From positions 372,001-436,000 of the forward strand of contig JAACMV010000008.1 in the NCBI GenBank assembly GCA_010909725.1: a stretch of 64,000 nucleotides of DNA, read 5' to 3'. Source of the stretch: Picochlorum sp. 'celeri'. Its lineage: Eukaryota; Chlorophyta; Trebouxiophyceae. Below are positions 43,274 to 52,330 of the stretch, piece by piece. Every line of letters begins with the position of its first letter. Position 1 is the first letter of the stretch. The notes under the pieces were generated by a model that saw only the letters and a list, made by a program, of their open reading frames with translations, ran no database searches and was not told the DNA's origin. Position numbers and translations under genes: made by a program.

Positions 43274-45691
43274 TTATAAATTTCTCCTTGCTCGCCTCAT
43301 GGTTAGAGCTCCAGTCACAATGTCAACATCACCAGTTGCCCCATGTGAGCCAAAATCTTGGGCCCATCTTCTTGATGATGCTAATGATCTGATGGCCTTG
43401 AACGCCTTCAGATTGGTAAGGTATAATTTCAGTCTCTGCTTCGCGGGCGTTTTCCATTCCTCGAAACGGAGCAGTGCAATGAGAGATGAGGCATATCTGC
43501 TCAACAAATGATCCTGCATACTCGATTTCATACCCCCCAAGGTATAGCTTTCTATCCTAGAAGGGTCTATAATCGGACCAAACTCGGTTAGATACATGCA
43601 ATGGCCATCTCTTTTGTACAGGAAAATAAACTTTCCATTCTTGATGACAATATCATTCAGATGCATGATATTCCACGTGTTTGGTACCATTAAATTGTAG
43701 CTTTTGACAAATGCACTATTCCCAACCCTTGGGCATCCATATGTATAGCACATGACACTGTGTGCTGCTCCTATGCTTCTATTCCATTCTGAGAGATCAT
43801 ACGCTGCAATCTTAGCAGCTGCACCTCCAAGACTATGGCCACAAACCAGGATTCGCCAAGGGACTGGTTTTTCATTTGATGGGCATTTTGTAATCTCCTT
43901 GACCATTGACATGCATATATCCTTCATGCCTGAACCATACCAAAAGTCACCAAAACCAGCATGAATCATGGGTTGTGTTCCCATGAGATAATAACCCCTC
44001 GTTGGAGGGTGTGCTGACCTCCACAACTTGAGATCAGTCAGAACATTCTTTGCAGAAGCAGTTCCTCTAAAGCACATGACAACCCTTCTTTGTTCTTCAC
44101 TCCAGGCAATCAAGCATTTTGAATCACGTTCTTTATTCCATATCAATTTTGAATCGGTAAGTGAAAATGTCTCCAGCGTACTCTCCAACTCAAACGTAGG
44201 GATTTCCACCTCATCAAGATCATAGACCATGAACGAGAACAAAAAGGCTGTGAGCATGGTCTCATAACAAACTTGGACATCAGTTTCTTCCACCACATCA
44301 GCATTCTCCACCCATTTTATCTTTTCATTTCTCACATGCTGGTTTGACTCGCTTTTTGATGGTAGATATGGCGAGTGCATCCAAAGAGAAATGGTGACTA
44401 ATAGTGTCAAGGAAAATAGGTAAGGTGATAGCCCTGCAGCCATCATAAATTTCACTGGACAGGACCCATGGGATACAATCCATAGAAAAATCATGCTTAA
44501 GACTCCTATAAATGAAACGATCAATCGAGTCTGTATCTGGAAACCCAACTCAATATGATTCATTTTGTATCTCGAATATGGCAGACATCTCAACCAGCTA
44601 TCTGCCCAAATACAGCAAATAATATACAAAGCCATGTAGAATAGAAAGATTGATCCAATCACAATCATGAAATTGTCATACCCAACGCCATAGTTGTTTA
44701 ATGTGCAAGCTGAATCCCAGGGGTCACAGTTCAGCACATCACTCTCAAAGAAGCAATTTCCATCAGCTTGAGAAGAGCACCAATACCCACCAAGCGGACC
44801 AACAGTGTATAGTAAAAGCAGCAGTAGAGTAACCTCTGGAATTGCAAAAAATACCGAGAATACGGCAATATACACAGAGACTGGTAGGTCGATGCCGGTA
44901 GGAATAGAGACGTTTCTCCTCTGAAGGAAGGGCAACAACCTTATTCTGTGGAGCAATCGTTCCAAAGCTTCTCTTGGCAGCAAAACTAATACTTGAAGAA
45001 ATTGGGTTGTCACGACAATATTCAATAGTGTCCAACGAATAAAAGCAACTATAGCAAATGATGAGTAGAGCCATGAGCACAAGACTTCCAAGAGCACAAT
45101 ATCTGACCCAATGAGTAATATCTGAAACAGCACATGGAACTCGGTACATTTCGGAATGAACGCAGAAGTAACGAAAGCAAGACATACCGTATTTATAAAA
45201 AGACAGACGAAATCAATCATCGCCAGTCGAGTCAACCTCGCTCTCCGTCTTGATGTTGTCTTCTTGGCCAACCTGAAAGAGATTTCATTCTTCCAATGGT
45301 ATCCACCAAAATAAAGCATGAGAAAGCACGCCATACAGAACAGGACTAAATTCATGATCAAAATCCTCTTGCCAGCTGCTGAAGAGGTATAATCTGATTG
45401 AACCCAAACGGCCTCAATGATGAGAACAATCACAGACAGCAACAAGCCAACTTGCAAGCAACGAATGTAGCGCATGGCAACAGAATCCTCCATGTACTCT
45501 ACCCGAAGTACGAGATCAATATCCCCATGTATCTCAATGAGCCCATCATCCAACTCAATACTGGATAACGTGTCTCTAAGGTCGATTGGACAGGCCAATG
45601 CATCTTCAGAAACAACTTCTGGTGCCTCCTCCTGTTGTAAACTGCTCGCTGTCGAAGCATTCCCATGTTCAACAGGCTCCTCAACGCCCAT
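43274..45691 (-). CDS. Class 3 lipase with multi-pass N-terminus (lipase gene A)
   Basis: 805 residues, single exon. About ten hydrophobic segments lie in residues 80-470, then a class 3 (fungal/plant triacylglycerol or diacylglycerol lipase-like) alpha/beta-hydrolase domain. Oxyanion region VVMCFRGTASAKN, nucleophile elbow VCGHSLGGAAAK, catalytic Asp in HLNDIVI, and a His near the C-terminal region (DHLLSRY). The combination of membrane helices and lipase_3 recalls diacylglycerol lipase alpha, but the number of N-terminal helices is larger than four. It likely releases fatty acids from membrane glycerolipids. Divergent from lipases B and C but clearly homologous (shared WRSAHPP/RGYY, GTQPMIHAGF, YGCPRVGN). 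Confidence 0.88.
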   Translation of the reverse strand: MGVEEPVEHGNASTASSLQQEEAPEVVSEDALACPIDLRDTLSSIELDDGLIEIHGDIDLVLRVEYMEDSVAMRYIRCLQVGLLLSVIVLIIEAVWVQSDYTSSAAGKRILIMNLVLFCMACFLMLYFGGYHWKNEISFRLAKKTTSRRRARLTRLAMIDFVCLFINTVCLAFVTSAFIPKCTEFHVLFQILLIGSDIVLLEVLCSWLYSSFAIVAFIRWTLLNIVVTTQFLQVLVLLPREALERLLHRIRLLPFLQRRNVSIPTGIDLPVSVYIAVFSVFFAIPEVTLLLLLLYTVGPLGGYWCSSQADGNCFFESDVLNCDPWDSACTLNNYGVGYDNFMIVIGSIFLFYMALYIICCIWADSWLRCLPYSRYKMNHIELGFQIQTRLIVSFIGVLSMIFLWIVSHGSCPVKFMMAAGLSPYLFSLTLLVTISLWMHSPYLPSKSESNQHVRNEKIKWVENADVVEETDVQVCYETMLTAFLFSFMVYDLDEVEIPTFELESTLETFSLTDSKLIWNKERDSKCLIAWSEEQRRVVMCFRGTASAKNVLTDLKLWRSAHPPTRGYYLMGTQPMIHAGFGDFWYGSGMKDICMSMVKEITKCPSNEKPVPWRILVCGHSLGGAAAKIAAYDLSEWNRSIGAAHSVMCYTYGCPRVGNSAFVKSYNLMVPNTWNIMHLNDIVIKNGKFIFLYKRDGHCMYLTEFGPIIDPSRIESYTLGGMKSSMQDHLLSRYASSLIALLRFEEWKTPAKQRLKLYLTNLKAFKAIRSLASSRRWAQDFGSHGATGDVDIVTGALTMRRARRNL

Positions 45692-45871
45692 GGTGTATGA
45701 ATAAATATATCAAAGCAAGAGAACAACGACCTTTGGCGAGAAAGACTGTCTCTGCTGAACTTTAGAGGGGGTGGGTACTACGTCCCGCACCCTGAAGTTG
45801 CTACTCGGTGCTACAATTGCCTTTCATTATGTGGGCAAATACTACTTTACACAACAAATTTATTCCAATAA

Positions 45872-48112
45872 TTATTCAGAAACGGTTCCACAGTCCTTAG
45901 AATGTGCATGAAATGCCTTTTTCAACAGACTGATCATGCGGGCAAGTTCTGGCTTGCTAACGAGATCCTTGACAGCCTCAACCTCTGCATTCTTCTGAAT
46001 AATCGACAAGAATGATCTACTATACGTTGACAGTAGATGCTCACTCACACTTTTCGTGTGAAATCGATGCAGGGTCGACTTTTCTAGATGGGATGGATTG
46101 ATAATCAGGTCGCCAAACTTGGACACCAGACAGACTTGTGATTCCCTCTCGTACAGGTGGAAAAATTTGCCACTCGTCGATACTGCATCGTTTGGGTGAA
46201 AGATATCCCAAGAATTCGGCACATTCTCCCGATATTCTTTTGCAAACGCATGGTTGCCGACGTAGGGGCAACCAAGGGTCATGGTCCAGATGCACACCTG
46301 CTTGTCAGCATGGGCTGGTAGCTGAGATGCAATGTCAACCGCGGCCAATTTCGCTGCAGCCCCTCCCAACGAGTGCCCGAAGCAGTACAGGTCCCATGCC
46401 TCACCCGAATCTGCAGAATCGACGATGATTTCTTTCAGCAACGCCATCACATCCTCGCGCAGCCCAGATTCATACCAAAACTGATTGAACCCAGTGTGGA
46501 TGAGAGGCATTGTTCCGGTCCAGTATCGACCTCGCTGAGGAGGGTGTGCCATTCTCCACACTTTCGCATCCGTGATGAAGTTCTTCTTGCTTGCTGACCC
46601 GCGAAAGGACACTACAATTATCCGACGCTCGACGCTCCAAGCACAAAGGCACTTGGCATCTAAGGATCTCTGCCACAAGAGTTTGTATTCTGACAAGTCA
46701 TACAATGACATTGCCATGTCAATATCAAACGGAGAATTCGCATCTTCTTCAATGTCATACACAAGGTATGAAAAATAAAACGCTTTTAAGGCCATCTCGA
46801 AACAAAACACACTATTTCGCGTGGCCAAAGGCCTTGCCTGTTCGTGTGCTGCAATTCTCTCCTCATCCCACACAACCGTCTGATTCCATTGTAAAGCATC
46901 CACATCTTCTCCAGATAAGCAAATCGGCATTCTCAGAACCAAAGTGGTACACACCAAATAGCATGTTGCAAGCTCCAAAGGAAGATAGCCTAAAAATACC
47001 ATCACATTGGAGTTGCAGGATATTCCTTGCACCATCCACAGGACAATGATGGACAATGCATAAAACACTGTCGTGTGCACTCGAGTCTGAAGCTGAAAAC
47101 CCAGCTCCGTATGATTAATGCGGTACAATTCAAAAGGCAATACTTTCAAAGAAGCCATAGTAAACACGACAAGCCCCGTATACAAAATGAGAAGAACGAG
47201 CGAATAAATTGACAAGGCTATAGAGAGTCCACGTGTCACCACTGCAAGACTACAGTCAAATGCCCACGTATGACAGTCCGTATCAGGAGTCGCACTTGGA
47301 TAACATGCTGTATCATATATACTGGTACAAAAAGATCCATGGATTGGCCCCGTCGTCGCCATCGCCGTCACGATGGTCAATGCTTCAAATGGTAGGTAAA
47401 TCCCAGCAAATGTCAACAGAAAAATCCAGTGTGGAAGATCAATCCCGTGCACAGTACCCCTCACCTCCTTCGTATCAATCACCCAGTCAAGTCTAAAGAA
47501 TTTCAGCAGCGAGAAAACAGTCGTCACTGGCATGGCCAGCATTGCTGAGAGAAATTGATTTGCTATGATAACACCCAAAGCACTCACACGAATGAAGGAG
47601 AAGATCAACACCCATCCCAAAAACCATCCACATGCTCGATTCCGCGCGATCGCATTAGAAGCCAGGAACGAACCAGCTGCGATAATTCCAGCCACGAGAT
47701 CAATGACAGCAAGCCTGCAGACGCGCAAGCGACGGTCACTCCAGACGTACTCTTTATTCTTTAGTGACTGCAAAATCCTCATACCAAAGATGCTGCCAGC
47801 AATCACATATATAAGCGCCACAAAAGACCCAAGAGTCAGATTCAGAATCAATAATTTGTCTGAGCGAAGCAGAGAGTCCTCTGATTCATACTTCCATGCC
47901 GCAACCAGGCACAAAACAGCAAAAGCAAGTATCAGCAGGAAGTTTTTAAAATAATACAAAGGTCTGGTTTGCTTCTCATTCTCGCACTCAATTCTCAAAG
48001 CGACCTTCCCAGAACTCAGAGAACCATCCTTGTAAAATCCTTCCTTGGCCAACTCAAAGACATTCGCCATGTAATTCTTCCTACCGCTCCGAGACTGACG
48101 TTCTGAAGCCAT
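45872..48112 (-). CDS. Class 3 lipase with multi-pass N-terminus (lipase gene B)
   Basis: 746 residues, single exon; start MASERQSR at ATG 48112. Many membrane helices in about 50-400, then the lipase domain: oxyanion VVSFRGSASKKN, nucleophile FGHSLGGAAAK, Asp in HPNDAVS, and His in SVSEHLLSTY. Same length as gene C and about 90% identical in protein by eye, with a central segment identical in DNA (46912-47545). The enzyme likely acts on membrane lipids; substrate unknown. Only 180 bp separate its stop from the start of lipase A on the same strand. Confidence 0.9.
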   Translation of the reverse strand: MASERQSRSGRKNYMANVFELAKEGFYKDGSLSSGKVALRIECENEKQTRPLYYFKNFLLILAFAVLCLVAAWKYESEDSLLRSDKLLILNLTLGSFVALIYVIAGSIFGMRILQSLKNKEYVWSDRRLRVCRLAVIDLVAGIIAAGSFLASNAIARNRACGWFLGWVLIFSFIRVSALGVIIANQFLSAMLAMPVTTVFSLLKFFRLDWVIDTKEVRGTVHGIDLPHWIFLLTFAGIYLPFEALTIVTAMATTGPIHGSFCTSIYDTACYPSATPDTDCHTWAFDCSLAVVTRGLSIALSIYSLVLLILYTGLVVFTMASLKVLPFELYRINHTELGFQLQTRVHTTVFYALSIIVLWMVQGISCNSNVMVFLGYLPLELATCYLVCTTLVLRMPICLSGEDVDALQWNQTVVWDEERIAAHEQARPLATRNSVFCFEMALKAFYFSYLVYDIEEDANSPFDIDMAMSLYDLSEYKLLWQRSLDAKCLCAWSVERRIIVVSFRGSASKKNFITDAKVWRMAHPPQRGRYWTGTMPLIHTGFNQFWYESGLREDVMALLKEIIVDSADSGEAWDLYCFGHSLGGAAAKLAAVDIASQLPAHADKQVCIWTMTLGCPYVGNHAFAKEYRENVPNSWDIFHPNDAVSTSGKFFHLYERESQVCLVSKFGDLIINPSHLEKSTLHRFHTKSVSEHLLSTYSRSFLSIIQKNAEVEAVKDLVSKPELARMISLLKKAFHAHSKDCGTVSE
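46912..47545. repeat. 634-bp tract identical between lipase genes B and C (copy B side)
   Basis: Matches 50704-51337 with no mismatch that I could find on line-by-line comparison, while flanks on both sides differ at many positions. The first mismatches are at 46911/50703 and 47546/51338. See the findings. Confidence 0.85.
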
Positions 48113-49576
48113 ATAGGACTACTTGCATCTAGCAACTGCAGTACCGAGACGGGCATATTAGCCAACCATATCTATACGGCTACCCTGATTACGTAGACAC
48201 CACCTCTTGGGGTGGAGGTGTCAACAATGGTCTACCCTGGTTGTTTAGGGGTTCCAACCAACCGAGTTTCGCCATGTGTATGTGCAGTGAATTATCATAT
48301 AACTTGAATACTACATATATAGTCTTTACCGCATGTATACGCTGCACAATGTAGATGTGCTTACCTAAAGAAAGTGCGTCCTCCACACTCACACAAAATC
48401 TTTTTTCGTCGCTCAGACGAGATCATATATTCCCTGTCCGCTTAAATATCAGTAATATGTTATAATTGAGATGAGGAGAAAATTTCAACGATTTTGCTCA
48501 GCGCACCATGCATTCTGGGGAATCGGGTGTCGTTACGGTTCCTAGGAATCCGGGTCGCATGCACACACATCAAACGCATAGCACCGATCGGTGGTCTCGT
48601 TTGATGGGCCGACTCAGCCGTATGACCGATTTGGGGTCTGATGTCCTCCTTGTCCAGGAATTTTTTTGTTCATTTCTATTTCTGAGCCCTGTTTTCGGCA
48701 CGCAAAGTTGCTGGTTCACAACCACCTTCAGAGTGTTTATCAAGCAAATGAGTGAGAAAATCTGGTCGACACGAAGTTGTTGCTTGCGTGGTATCACACA
48801 CAGGTGGGCGTTCTCCGGGCAGAGTCCCCCAGGGTGAATGACAGAGTCTTGGGGTCCCAGTGAGAGCTCACTGTATTGCAAGCGTTCGTTGCTGATGGAT
48901 TGTGTTTATCAGGAGATAAACGAGGTATGCAGATACTTTTCCGGGTTATATGGGGCATGCGCCCAGTAGAAAACTCACTGCCCCCACCAGGGAATCCATT
49001 GGTGTTGACTGGTTGACTTGGGCTTTCCAGACCAAACGCCATACTCTCCGAGCCTCTCTGGCGCATAGATGACGTGTGAGTGGAGTCTTTCGAGACTCGT
49101 GCTCCTGGTCCTTCAAGCAAAGAACTACCTTGCACTAGGCAGTGCATCGGCTCTTGGAGGGACCATCACTGCAGACAGCAATCACCTTGGTACGAATGCT
49201 CTGAAAGTGTCTTCCTAGCACCAGATGTATCAGTCTTCAACATTGTCACCATGATCTGTGGCTATCTACCTGAGAGGTGAATACACGTCTTTTGAAACAT
49301 CTGTAAAGTTTCAGCATGGTTGGTGGGAAGACCACCAAGGCCCAAAGTAACACTTGCCGGTTGTCAGCGCAATCAACGCAGCTCATGGCCCCAAGCAACA
49401 TATAATGCTTCCCTGCGGCGGGCATCCTGGATCTTCAAGTATAAACTTTGAAACATCGCGTATGGACCCAGTATTAGAGCCTTGAAACCTGAATTCTTAG
49501 AATGCTGTATCGAAGAAGATATCTGGTGTCGAGGATGGAATGTGAAGTACAGGTGGTGGGTGCTACTTCCCATAGT
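48113..49576. other. Spacer between duplicated lipases
   Basis: About 1.46 kb without a convincing gene. It contains a hairpin at 48196-48222 (GACACCACC / GGTGGAGGTGTC) close to the gene B start. A plus frame at 48508-48837 (109 codons from ATG) and a minus frame at 48794-49147 overlap antisense; both look unlike proteins of this genome. It could be the decayed remains of a gene or element present in one duplication unit. Confidence 0.4.
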
Positions 49577-49663
49577 CTGAAGTTGCTACTCGGAACTACA
49601 AATACAATTGCCTTTCATTATGTGGGCAAATACTACTTTACACAGACAAATTTATTCAAGTAA

Positions 49664-51904
49664 TTATTCAGAAATCGTGCCATGGTCCTTAGGGTGTGCA
49701 AGGAATTCCTTTTTCAATAGACTGATCATGGGGCCCAGTTCGGGTTTACTGACGAGGTCCTTGACAGCCTCAACCTCTGCATTTTTCCGAATAATCGACA
49801 AGAATGATCTACCATACGTCGATAGTAGATGCTCACTCACACTTTTTGTGTGAAATCGATGCAGGGTCGACTTTTCTAGATGGGATGGATTGATAATCAG
49901 GTCGCCAAACTTGGACACCAGACAGATTTGTGCTTCCCTCTCATACATGTCAAAGAATTTGCCGCTCGTTGATACCGCATCGTTTGGGTGAAAGATATCC
50001 CAAGAATTCGGCACATTCTCCCGATATTCTTTTGCAAACGCATGGTTGCCGACGTAGGGGCAACCAAGGGTCATGGTCCAGATGCACACCTTCTTGTCAG
50101 CATGGGCTGGTAGCTGAACTGCAATATCTAATGCCGCCAATTTCGCTGCAGCCCCTCCCAACGAGTGCCCGAAGCAGTACAGGTCCCATGCCTCGGACGA
50201 ATCTGCAGAATCGACGATGATTTCTTTCAGCAACGCCATCACATCCTCGCGCAGCCCAGATTCATACCAAAACTGATTAAACCCAGTGTGGATGAGAGGC
50301 ATTGTTCCGGTCCAGTATCGACCTCGCTGAGGAGGGTGTGACATTCTCCACACTTTCGCATCCGTTAGGAAGTTCTTCTTGCTTGCTGACCCGCGAAAGG
50401 ACACCACAATTATCCGATGCTCGACGCTCCAAGCACAAAGGCACTTGGCATCTAACGATCTCTGCCACAAGAGTTTGTATTCTGACAAGTCATACAATGA
50501 CATTGCCATGTCAATATCAAACAGAGAATTCGCATCCTCTTCAATGTCATACACAAGGTATGAAAAATAAAACGCTTTTAAGGCCATCTCGAAACAAAAC
50601 ACACTATTTCGCGTCGCCAAAGGCCTTGCCTGTTCGTGTGCTGCAATTCTCTCCTCATCCCACACAACCGTCTGGTTCCATTGTAAAGCATCCACATCTT
50701 CTTCAGATAAGCAAATCGGCATTCTCAGAACCAAAGTGGTACACACCAAATAGCATGTTGCAAGCTCCAAAGGAAGATAGCCTAAAAATACCATCACATT
50801 GGAGTTGCAGGATATTCCTTGCACCATCCACAGGACAATGATGGACAATGCATAAAACACTGTCGTGTGCACTCGAGTCTGAAGCTGAAAACCCAGCTCC
50901 GTATGATTAATGCGGTACAATTCAAAAGGCAATACTTTCAAAGAAGCCATAGTAAACACGACAAGCCCCGTATACAAAATGAGAAGAACGAGCGAATAAA
51001 TTGACAAGGCTATAGAGAGTCCACGTGTCACCACTGCAAGACTACAGTCAAATGCCCACGTATGACAGTCCGTATCAGGAGTCGCACTTGGATAACATGC
51101 TGTATCATATATACTGGTACAAAAAGATCCATGGATTGGCCCCGTCGTCGCCATCGCCGTCACGATGGTCAATGCTTCAAATGGTAGGTAAATCCCAGCA
51201 AATGTCAACAGAAAAATCCAGTGTGGAAGATCAATCCCGTGCACAGTACCCCTCACCTCCTTCGTATCAATCACCCAGTCAAGTCTAAAGAATTTCAGCA
51301 GCGAGAAAACAGTCGTCACTGGCATGGCCAGCATTGCCAAGAGAAACTGATTTGCTAGAATAATGCCTAGAAAACTCACACGGATAAATGAAAAGGTCAA
51401 CACCCATCCCAAAAACCATCCACACGATCTATCCAGCGCAATCGCATTAGAAGCCAAGAACGAACTAGCTGCGATAATTCCAGCCACGAGATCCACGGCA
51501 GCAAGCCTGCAGACACGCAAGCGACGGTCATCCCACACATACTCTGTGTTCTTTAATGTTTTCAAAATTCTCCTGCCAAAGATGGTGCCAGCAATCACAT
51601 ATAATAGCACCACCAATGACCCAAGAGACAGATTCAGAATCAATAATTTGTCTGAGCGAAGCAAAGAGTCCTCTGATTCGTACTTCCATGTGGCAACAAG
51701 GCATAGAACAACAAAAGCAACTATCAGGAGAAGGTTTCCAAGATGATACAAAGGACGCGTTCCCTTCTCATTCTCGCACTCAATTCTCAAAGCAACATAG
51801 CCAGAACTTAGATATCCGTCTTTATAAAGACCCTTCTTTGCCAATTCCAAGACATTCGCCATGTAATACCTCCTATCGCTCCGAGACCGACGTTTTGGGG
51901 CCAT
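49664..51904 (-). CDS. Class 3 lipase with multi-pass N-terminus (lipase gene C)
   Basis: 746 residues from ATG 51904 (MAPKRRSR); a TTG 12 codons upstream is not the start. Same architecture as gene B: multi-pass N-terminus, VVSFRGSASKKN, FGHSLGGAAAK, HPNDAVS, SEHLLSTY, all catalytic residues intact, so both copies look functional. Differences from B cluster in the first about 185 residues and, less densely, in the lipase half. The middle (about 190-400) is identical, as expected from gene conversion or very recent exchange. Confidence 0.9.
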   Translation of the reverse strand: MAPKRRSRSDRRYYMANVLELAKKGLYKDGYLSSGYVALRIECENEKGTRPLYHLGNLLLIVAFVVLCLVATWKYESEDSLLRSDKLLILNLSLGSLVVLLYVIAGTIFGRRILKTLKNTEYVWDDRRLRVCRLAAVDLVAGIIAASSFLASNAIALDRSCGWFLGWVLTFSFIRVSFLGIILANQFLLAMLAMPVTTVFSLLKFFRLDWVIDTKEVRGTVHGIDLPHWIFLLTFAGIYLPFEALTIVTAMATTGPIHGSFCTSIYDTACYPSATPDTDCHTWAFDCSLAVVTRGLSIALSIYSLVLLILYTGLVVFTMASLKVLPFELYRINHTELGFQLQTRVHTTVFYALSIIVLWMVQGISCNSNVMVFLGYLPLELATCYLVCTTLVLRMPICLSEEDVDALQWNQTVVWDEERIAAHEQARPLATRNSVFCFEMALKAFYFSYLVYDIEEDANSLFDIDMAMSLYDLSEYKLLWQRSLDAKCLCAWSVEHRIIVVSFRGSASKKNFLTDAKVWRMSHPPQRGRYWTGTMPLIHTGFNQFWYESGLREDVMALLKEIIVDSADSSEAWDLYCFGHSLGGAAAKLAALDIAVQLPAHADKKVCIWTMTLGCPYVGNHAFAKEYRENVPNSWDIFHPNDAVSTSGKFFDMYEREAQICLVSKFGDLIINPSHLEKSTLHRFHTKSVSEHLLSTYGRSFLSIIRKNAEVEAVKDLVSKPELGPMISLLKKEFLAHPKDHGTISE
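50704..51337. repeat. 634-bp tract identical between lipase genes B and C (copy C side)
   Basis: Partner of 46912-47545. Confidence 0.85.
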
Positions 51905-52330
51905 GGAGAACCCCCTGCGAGTAGCAATTGGACCGATCAACCAACCATATCGATACGCCTACTCATAAAGACACTATTGACAGTACGGATGTCAACTTTG
52001 GTCCATCCAGGGATGTGTTGGAATTCCAACCACCTGGCGTTGGCCATGTAAACATCGTCCATCGGTCGGACTGCCATGTCGATGGGAGAATGATTATTCC
52101 CTTCAATTGAAGGCCTTTTGTAAGGCATTATGGTAATTTAGGATGTAAGGCATTGAAGAGAAATTTGAATCCTTGTAATGCTTTGTTTGTGAAAGAGGAT
52201 ATGAGGTGTCAAGGGTGCGACAAGGAAGAGTCAAGTTTCGTGAGTGGAATCAAGAGTTTTAAAAAACTTCTTCTATGCGCTCATTGGTTGGATATAAAGT
52301 GTGACAGATGATTTTATAGATTTATGAAGA
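51905..52330. other. Divergent intergenic region, lipase C / large protein
   Basis: 426 bp. The first about 150 bp resemble the 5' flank of lipase B (shared GCCAACCATAT-like and GGAATTCCAACC-like words), so the duplication included the promoter. No other element seen. Confidence 0.5.

Larger units (their letters stand above)
45792..48112 (-). repeat. Lipase duplication unit, copy B
   Basis: Copy B of a tandem duplication that covers the whole lipase gene plus about 80 bp of 3' flank (shared text around TTCATTATGTGGGCAAATAC). It pairs with 49577-51904 at an offset of 3792 bp in the gene body. 5' flanks (48113-48290 and 51905-52050) also show weaker similarity. Confidence 0.9.
49577..51904 (-). 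repeat. Lipase duplication unit, copy C
   Basis: Partner of 45792-48112. The homology includes the 3' flank (49577-49663) and the full gene. Confidence 0.9.

Noticed and set aside
48508..49147. Overlapping plus and minus frames in the lipase spacer
   Set aside because: Neither has family resemblance, convincing exon continuity or upstream/downstream support.
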